From: Paenibacillus caseinilyticus
GTDB taxonomy: Bacteria; Bacillota; Bacilli; Paenibacillales; NBRC-103111
Length of the DNA stretch: 64,000 nucleotides
Reading direction: 5' to 3'
Assembly (NCBI RefSeq): GCF_027533645.1
Contig: NZ_JAQAGY010000004.1
Coordinates: 372,001-436,000 of the forward strand
Shown in pieces: positions 25,101 to 34,100 of this stretch. Each line of letters starts with the position of its first letter. Position 1 is the first letter of the stretch. A program made the position numbers and the translations under genes. Under the pieces are notes generated by a model. It searched no databases. It saw only the letters and a program-made list of their open reading frames with translations, and was not told where the DNA came from.

Positions 25101-28100
25101 GGAAGCCTGAGCTTGTTCGGCTTCTTGTCGCCGAAGAGAAGGCTCCAATCCGGCGCGTAGCCTTGGCAGTAGAGATCTCCGAGAGCCAGCAGCGTCTCCC
25201 GGTAGGCTGCTTCGTCGGTGTGCTGGGTACGGCTGCGGAGCATGAGCTCGTCCATATACTGGCGGATCGCCTTCTGGCCGGCGAATTCCCGCGGCACCCG
25301 GCCCCTGAAGAGATTCGGCAGCCGCTCGCCCGCAAGAGCCATCCCGTAGACGAGCAGGGCATCCTGCCGGTCCTGGATCACCACAGCGCAGCGGTGGGCC
25401 AAGTGCTGCCTGCCCTGCAGCAGCGTATAGCTCATCTCGAGCAGCTGGGCAGCTGGCTGCGTATGCTGAAGATCAGCAGTCAAGTCCCGGATTTTTTCCT
25501 CCAAGGCCTCCGCCGTCTTCGCCGATAAGGCCAGCAGATAATACGGAGGACGCTGCTGCGCCGCTCCGGCTGCTGCTGCGCCCTCATAGCTGCCAAGCAC
25601 CATATGCGCATTAGTCCCGCTCATCCCGAAGGCGCTGACCGCCCCTGTCCGTACCTTTCGGCTTCCGGGTTCCCAGGCCTTCCCTTCTTTGTTGACATAG
25701 AACGGGCTGCCCTGCCAATCGATGAACGGGTTTTCCTGCTCGCAGTGAAGGCTGGCCGGGATATAGCCGCTGCGCAGGGAGAGCACCAGGTTCATGAGGC
25801 TGACGAGCCCCGATGCGGCGAACGTATGCCCGAAGTTCGTCTTCGCGGACGTAAGGGCGCAGAAGCCTTGCTTAGCCGTATACGTTTTGAAAGCCTGATT
25901 CAAGGCGTTGATCTCGACGGGATCCCCCAGCTTCGTGCCGGTCCCGTGGGTGACGATGTATTCGATCTCTTCCGGATCGATCCCGTGCCGGTCGTAGACC
26001 TCCCGGTACAGACGGGCCTGCGCTACCCCGCTCGGAGCCGTGATGCCGTTCGTCTTGCCGTCATAGTTGATGCCGCTGCCGCGGATGACCGCATAGATCG
26101 GATCCCCGTCCGCTTCGGCCTGCGACAGGCGCTTGAGCACAACCACCGCCACCGCTTCCCCGGGGACCGTCCCATTGGCGCGCTCTTCGAAGGCATAGCA
26201 CTTGCCATCCGGCGACACGATGCCGGCCCGGCTGATCCCCTCGTAAGCCTGAGGGGTCAGCAGCAGGTTGACGCCTGCGGCAAGCGCCGTATCGCATTCC
26301 CCGCTCCTAAGGCTCATGCAGGCCTGATGCGCGGCAACCAGTCCGGACGAGCAGGCGGTGTTGATCGCCATGTTAGGTCCGGTCAGGTTCAGAACATACG
26401 ACAGCCGGGCGGCCAATACGGCCGTATGGGTCGAGGTGATGCTGCCCTGCTCCCTTGCGAGCAGCTGGTAATCGCCGTCTTCGACACCCACGAACATGCC
26501 GATCCGGCCCTCCTTGATCTGCTCGGCTCCGTACCCTGCATCCTCCAGCGCCTTCCACGACTCCTGAAGCAGGAGCCGCTGCCGGGGATCCATGCTCTCC
26601 GCTTCCTTGGGCGGAATATCGAAGAACAGCGGATCGAACTCCGCTGCCCCGGGAAGGGTGCCGCACCACCGGCAGTGAACCGGCTCCGACTCTGTCCCTG
26701 CTGCCCGTGCATGCTGCTGCCAATCGAACCGTTCGGCCGGAACTTCCTGTACCGCATGGATCCCTTCGGCCAGAATCTTCCACATCTCGCCGGTGTCACG
26801 GGCACCCGGGAACCGGCCGCTCATGCCGATAATGGCGATCGGCTCTTCCTGCGGACGGGCAGCCTCTTGGCTCCGTCGCTTCACCCGGCGGAACATTGGC
26901 CGTTCCTTGTCGGGATAGGATTCCTTCAAATCTTCGTTCGCGGCTTCACTCGAAGCCTCACTCGAAGCTTCATTCGAGACTTCATTCATAGCTTTCTTGG
27001 AAAATTTAATCGAAGCTTCCTCCGCTTCAAGATGCCCACCTGTTGCGTCGGAACCTTCCCGGTAGAATGCCTTGACCGTCTCCAGCCGTTCGGAAGCGAA
27101 GTAGCCTGCCAAGCTGTGGAGGGTCGAGTGCCCGAAGAAGACGGCAGGCGTGATGTCTGTACCGTAATGCTGTGTGAGCTTATCGGCAAAAGCCGCCAGC
27201 AGGATGGAATCGTACCCGAACTCCGCGAGGTTTTCGTGCACATCGAGCTTGTCCCGCGGGATCTTCAGCTGAACGCTGACGAGCTCCTTCAAGTCTCTTT
27301 CCAGACACTCTTCGAGGCTCATGCCTCTGTATTCCTCACGCCAGCCTCTGCCTGCCTGAATCGGCCCGGATGCCGGCACCGAAGCGGCCGCTGACTCCTC
27401 TGTAAGTCCCAAGAACCGGTAGACCCGTGTGCGCTGGCCCGCCAGCACCAGATGCTGCAGGTCCGCTTGCGACAGAGCGCGGTCCAGCATGTCCATGCCC
27501 TCTGCCGCTTCCAGCAGACGCTGGCCGCTGGATTTCAGGTACATCTGGGTCGAGCTCTCGTCCGCAAAGCCCATCCCCCCGTCCTTCCACAGCGGCCAGT
27601 TCATCACGACGGTCTTACCGGGAAGGCCCTCTTCCCTGCGGTAGCGGGCATACGCGGTTTGGAACCGGTTGGCGGCTGCATAGTCGCAGGACCCAAAATC
27701 CCCCAGAACCGCTGCGGAGGATGAGAAGTAGCATACAAAGTCGAGCGGTTCGCCTTGAAGCAGCGCATCGAGGACAAGGGTTCCTTCGATCTTGGGCGAG
27801 AGGACCTGCTCCACCTCTTCGATCGTTTTCTCGAGGATGGTAACCCCGCTGGTGACTCCCGCCGCATGAAGTACCCCATGGATCGGCCCGAAACGTTCTT
27901 TGGCCGCACGCAGCCCTTCCTTCATGGCGGATTCATCGCTGATATCCGCCTGCACATAGTGGACCGGGCTGCCCGAGCGCTCCAACGCAGCCAGCCGGGC
28001 GCGCCGTTCTTCCGTCAATGGCGACCTGCCCGTCAGGATCAGGTTCACGTGCTGCTTGCCGGCGATATATTCCGCAGCCAGCAAGCCCAGTCCCCCGCAT

Positions 28101-31100
28101 CCGCCGGTCAGGAGATAGGTGCCGTCCGGCTTCCAGACGCTGGCGCCCAGCTCCAGCAGGGTCGGGGTGATCCGGCATACCTGCCGCCTGCCGCCCTGAT
28201 ACAGCACGCCGGGAACATGCGGTACGCCCAGCTCCGCGCACAGACCAGGCAGCGCTTCCGCCAGCACTTCCCTGCGATTCCGTCCCTGTCCGTCTACAGC
28301 GGCCGCCGTTACCTCCATCTGCGGCAGAACGAGGCCCAGCGAGCGCGCGATGCCGATCCACGATTCGAGGTAGCAGCGCTGGAGAGAGTTCTCATAGCTC
28401 CCGGCCAGCAGCAGCCTTGCAGGCCGGATTTTGGAAATAGACAGCGCCTTGAGCAAGGAGACGACCGGATGATAATCCGTCGCCAGCTCCGCCTCCTCCA
28501 GCGGCCAGAGATAGAGGACCGCATCGATGCTCGGGTAGTCCGCCCCGATGCTGCGGAGCGTACGTACATAAGAGTCTGCGTTGGCCGCGTTAAGACGGTA
28601 CTCGCGGGAGGTGAGCTTGGCATCGTCCGAATCCCGCGAGATGCAAATGATCTCCGCCTCCGCTCCGGCTGCCCGGACCACTGATTCGCGGACCGCCTCT
28701 TGCTGTTCCCTCTGGGACACGAAGCATACGATCGTTCTCGCGGTAAGGGAAGAAGCCGCCGGCAAGGCCTGTTCCTCCCATGTCTCCCGGAAGGTCATCA
28801 GCTCGTAGGCTTCCTGGGCTGCGCCGGCTGCGTCCGCAGTCCGAACCGCCCCTTCGGACTTCTTCACGAGCAGCGAGCGATCCTGCATTTGCAGGACGGC
28901 CTTCCTGGCGGATTTCCTGTCTTGGGCCGCAGGGCTCTCTCCTGAGATCCAATACGTATCCCTGGCAAAAGGATACGCCGGCAGCTCGGCGATGCGTGGC
29001 TCCGCACCTCCGTATAGCTTCCCGCCGTCCAGCTCATATCCCTGGCAGTAGAGGTCCGCCAAGGCGCATAGGGCTTCCCGGTACGAGCTTGCTTGTCCCT
29101 CAAGTTCCCCTGCCCCGGCAAGAAGGTCGCCGAGATACTGCTGAAGGAGAGGCTGGCCGGCGAAGTCCCGCGGCACCTTCCCGTCGAACCGGTTCGCCAG
29201 CCGGTCCCTGCCGCCGCTGCGGCTCCAGGCCGACACGGCGTCTTCCGCATCTCTCACAACGACCGCGGTACGGCAACCGAAATGCTGCCTTCCTTCGAGC
29301 AGGGTATACGCGATATCGAGCAGCTCTCTCCGGGATAGCTCCTTGCTGCGGCATACGCTGATCATGTCCTGCACCTTGTCTTCAAGCGCTTCCGGCGTCT
29401 TCGCCGAGAGCACCAGCAGGAAGAACGGGGGCACTGCTGCAGGCTGTTCCGTTCGCTGCGCCGTATAGCTTTGCAGCACCATATGTACGTTGGTCCCGCT
29501 CATGCCGAAGGCACTGACGGCTCCGGTGCGCGGACCCTCCGCCCGCTCCGGCCACGGCCTGCTCATCTTGTTGACATAGAACGGCGTATCCTGCCACGGG
29601 ATAAAATCATTTTCCTCCTCCACATGAAGGCTCGCCGGAATCGTCTCGTAACGGAAGGACTGTACGAGGTTCATCAGGCTGACCACACCGGATGCCGCGA
29701 AGGTATGGCCAAAATTGGTCTTGTTGGATGTGACGGCGCAGTATCCCCGCTGCGGAGTATATTCCTTGAACGCCTGATGAAGCGCGTTCATCTCCACCGG
29801 ATCCCCCAGCTTGGTCCCTGTTCCATGGGTTACTACATATTCGATCTCACCCGGGTCTACGCCGGACCGGTCGTACACGGACTTCAGCAGCGCGGCTTGG
29901 GCCGATCCGTTCGGAGCGGTAATGCCGTTGGTTCTGCCGTCATAATTGATGCCGCTGCCCCGGATCACCGCGAGAATCGGATCCCCGTCCGCTTCAGCCT
30001 GCGATAACCGCTTGAGCACGACGACCGCCACCGCCTCCCCCGGGACGAGTCCATTGGCCCGCTTGTCAAAAGCATAGCACTGGCCGTCCTTCGACAGCAT
30101 GCCGGCTTGGGTCATGCCGATATAGGGCTCCGGCGTCAGGAGAAGGTTCACCCCTGCGGCCAAGGCTGTATCGCATTCGCCGCTGCGCAGACTCAGGCAT
30201 GCCTGATGTGCGGCAGCAAGGCCCGAGGAGCAAGCCGTATCCAGAGCCAGGACCGGACCCGTGAGATTGAGGAAGTAAGACAGCCTGGCCGCCAGAATGG
30301 CGTTGTGGTTGGACGTAATGCTGCCTACCCCTCCAGTCAGTCGCTGGTAATCGCCCTGCTCGGCGCCGACGAACATGCCGATGGTGGAGGCCTTCAGCCT
30401 GGAAGCGACGTAACCCGCATGCTCGAGTGCCCTCCACGCCTCTTGGAGAAGCAGCCGCTGTCGCGGGTCCATCTCCTCCGCTTCCTTCGGCGAGATCTCA
30501 AAGAACAGCGGATCGAACTCACCTGCACCCGGGATGCTGCCGCACCACTTGCTGTCGGTTTTGCCCGGGGCTTTGTCCCGCGCATAATACTCCTCCCAGC
30601 GGAACCGGTCGGAGGGAATCTCTTCGACCGCGCTCTTCCCTTGGGCAAGGAAGGCCCACATTTCCTCCACCGTTCTCGCTCCCGGGAACCGTCCGCTCAT
30701 CCCGATAATGGCAATCGGCTCGGGATGGTCCTGATCCGCCCGTGCATCAGCGGTGCGAACCGTCTGCTTGCCGGCTGCCTTCCGGACAGGAGAAGTGACG
30801 ACCGCCAGGGCAGAGTCCGGTTCGCGGTAGAACAGCTGGAGGGCACTCTCATGCTCCCTGAGAAAATACTCGATGATCTTGTCGATCGTCGAATGGCCGA
30901 AGAACAAGGCCGGCGAGATCTCGATGCCGTAATGCTTGGTGAGGACAGCGGCCAACCGGGACAGGCTGATCGAGTCAAAGCCGAAGTCGGCCAAATTCTC
31001 TTCCGGATCCAGCTGCTCCGGCGGGATGCAGAGCAGCTGCCCGATCCGTTCTTTGAGGTCCCGCTCCAGGCACATCTTCAGGCTGAGTCCGCGCAATTCC

Positions 31101-34100
31101 TTGGTCCATCCCCTGCCGGAAAAAGCGGCATGGACGCCAGCAGCAGCGGCCGCCTCCAACTCCGCAGTCTGTGGTTGCTCCGGGCTCCATTCGGCACTTT
31201 CCGCCGCCATACCCTCTTCGGCCCCCTTCTGCGTCGTCTCTCCCTGACGGGCCTTCTCACCGATGAAGTAACGCTCTCTGGCAAAAGGATACACAGGGAG
31301 ACGGATCCGGCGGGGCTTGGCCTCACCATACAGGAGGTCCCAATCCCAGTCTCCTCCTCGCGCCCACCCTTCGGCTATCGCATCGGGGTCCCGTTCTATG
31401 CTGCTAGGCATCATGCTCATGCCATGAGGCTCTTGTTCAGCCGAAACGGAGGCTTCCCTGCTGCTCTTCCTTCCTCCGCGGTACACTCCGCTGATCTTCT
31501 CCTGGCCGTTCAGATACTGCCCGAGCTTCTCGCGAAGTTCCTCGAAGGAACCGGCGAGTACAGCCACACGCGCTTCCATCGCTTCCCGCCCCACCTGAAG
31601 CGTATAGGCGACATCGGCCAGGGAGCTGTCCGGATGCTGCTCCTCCCGGAGCCATGCCAGCAGCTCTTCCGCTTTTGCCCTCAGCCGCTCCTCGTTCTTG
31701 GCCGACAGCGGGATGACCGCCGGATGCTCCGGGGAGTATGCGAACTTCCAGGTACTCCGGGCAGCCGCCTGCGGTATGTATTCTTCCAACAGCACGTGTG
31801 CATTCGAACCGCCCGCCCCAAAAGAGGAGACGCCAGCCGTTCTCGGCACTACCCTGCGTTTGCCTTGTAAAGTAACCTCGGGCTGCTGCCATGCTTCGAG
31901 CCTGCGCTGCAGCACAAAAGGCGTCTTTCCAAAGTTGATATTGGGGTTCGCTTCCTCCGCATGCAGGCTCGGCACCAGGGTCTGATGCTTCATCTGGAGA
32001 ATGATCTTCGTCAGACCCGCCATCCCGGCAGCGGCTTCCAGATGCCCGATATTGGATTTGGCCGAACCGATGGCACAAAATCCGGTGTCCCGCGTATCGT
32101 GTGCGAAGGCCCGGGTGAGCCCCGTAATTTCAATGGGATCCCCGAGTTCCGTCCCGGTGCCGTGGGCTTCCATATAGCTGACATCCCTGGCGTCTATGCC
32201 TGCTTTATCCAATGCTGCCCGGATCAGCTCCGCTTGGGCCACGGGATTCGGCACGGTGTAGCCGTTCGTTTTGCCCCCGTGATTCACACTCGTGCTCCGG
32301 ATGACCGCGTGTATCGGATCCCCATCCGCCAGGGCGCGAGACAAGGGCTTCAGCACGGCCGTACCGACGCCTTCGCCCGGTACAAACCCACTCGCACCCG
32401 CGCCGAAGCTCCTGCATTTCCCATCCTTCGAGAGCATCTTCTGGCCGGACAGGAGCGAATAATTCGATGGATGCAGATACAGATTCACTCCGCCCGCCAG
32501 CGCCATCTCGCATTCTCCCCGGTGCAGGTGCTCGCAGGCTTCATGAATCGCCGTCAGCGAGGAGGAACACATCGTATCGACCGGCATGCTCGGACCGTTC
32601 AGATTAAGAAAGTACGACACGCGGTTCGCGGCAGAGCTGAAGGAAGTATACGGGTGCGAAGCGTCTCCCTTCCCCCACAAGCCGGGGCCATACAACGCAT
32701 ACCCGGTCTTCGTGATGCCGGCGAACACGCCGACCCGGCGGTTGTGCTTCTCGGCCAGGAGCCTGCGGGTGTAGCCCGCATCCTCCAGTGCTTCCCAGCA
32801 CGATTGGAGGAACAGGCGTTCCTGGGGATCCATGTTCATCGCTTCCCGCGGGGAGATATTGAAGAACAAGGGATCGAACTCGGCATATCCCTCCAGGAAG
32901 CCTCCCCACCGGGAGCAGCTCATGCCCCGCTCCGCCGCCTCCTCGGGATCGGGATGATAGAAGCCGTCCATGGACCAGCGCTCCGCCGGGATCTCGGTTA
33001 TGCAGTCCTTTCCCTCCTTCAGATTCTCCCAATACTGGCGGAGGTTCCGTGCCTGCGGGTAGGCTCCGCTCAGCCCGATGACGGCGACCGGCTCCCAGGC
33101 TTCCTCCGGCTGTGGATCGGCCTCGGCAGCCACAGGCGAGGTCCTGCTTCTGTCCTTTCTCCAAGAAACGAGGACAGGGAAATCATCCTCTTCGCCGCCG
33201 GAATCCGCTGGTGCTGCCGCTTCATCTTGCGGAGTCTCGGTCTGCCCCGCCTGTCCCGCCCACCGCAGGCAGTTCTGCGGATGCTCCGAGCTTAAGTATT
33301 CGGCGAGCTCACCCAAGGTTTGGTATTCGTAGAACAAGGTTTTGGACAAGCCGCCGAAGACCGCTTCCAGCTTCTGGTTCAGCTGATTGATCAGAAGGGA
33401 GTCGATACCGTAGCTCTCGAGCGGCTCGCGCAGATTAATCTTGGAAGGCTCAAGGGCCGTGGCCTCTCCGAAGAGGACCTTGAGGCAGTGCCCCGTTGTC
33501 TCCTTCAGCGAAGCGGATGCCGCTTGCGTGCTGGCGGCTGCAGGGGATCCTGCGGCCTGCGGCCCTCCTCCGAAGGAGAGCAGCTCTTCCCTGATCGGGT
33601 CCGCGCCCTTCGGAATGACCAGCACCTGGTCCCTTCCGAGAGCGAGGCTCTGGTATAAGGCCTGGAGGCCATGCCCCGTCTCCATGGCCGTCATCTCCCA
33701 GTGCTGCCTCATCCGCTGTTCATCCGCCTGCATCCCGCCTTCCTTCCACAGCGGCCAATTGATGGATAGCGTGACCCCTTGGCACAGGCCAGAAGATACC
33801 CGTTCATTGCGATAAGCGGCATAGGTATCCATGAAAGCATTGGCTGCCGCATAATCGGCCTGCCCGGGATTGCCGAGCGCTCCTGCAAGCGAGGAGAACA
33901 GCACGAAGAATTGGAGCTGGGCCCCCCTGCTGGCCCGGTCCAGGTTGACCAGCCCCGACACCTTGGGCGCAAGCACCCGGCGGAGGTCCTCCCTCTTTTT
34001 GGTGAGGATGAAGCCGTCGCTGACCGTTCCGGCACTGTGAAGAATGCCGTGGAGACCGCCGAAGTCTGCCAGGATGGACTGCACCAGCGCTTCCGCCTCC

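Noticed and set aside
30855-33097. Module 6 (KS-ACP) as an HMG-CoA-synthase beta-branching site
   Set aside because: No HMGS, free KS, ECH or donor ACP genes are in the operon, and ACP6 is single rather than tandem. I saw no firm beta-branch ACP marker.
19463-33295. Long open frames of several hundred codons on the plus strand opposite the PKS genes
   Set aside because: They are antisense to strongly motif-supported PKS domains, are rich in Arg/His/Pro/Leu, lack ribosome sites and have no family resemblance. They are the usual by-product of GC-rich coding DNA.
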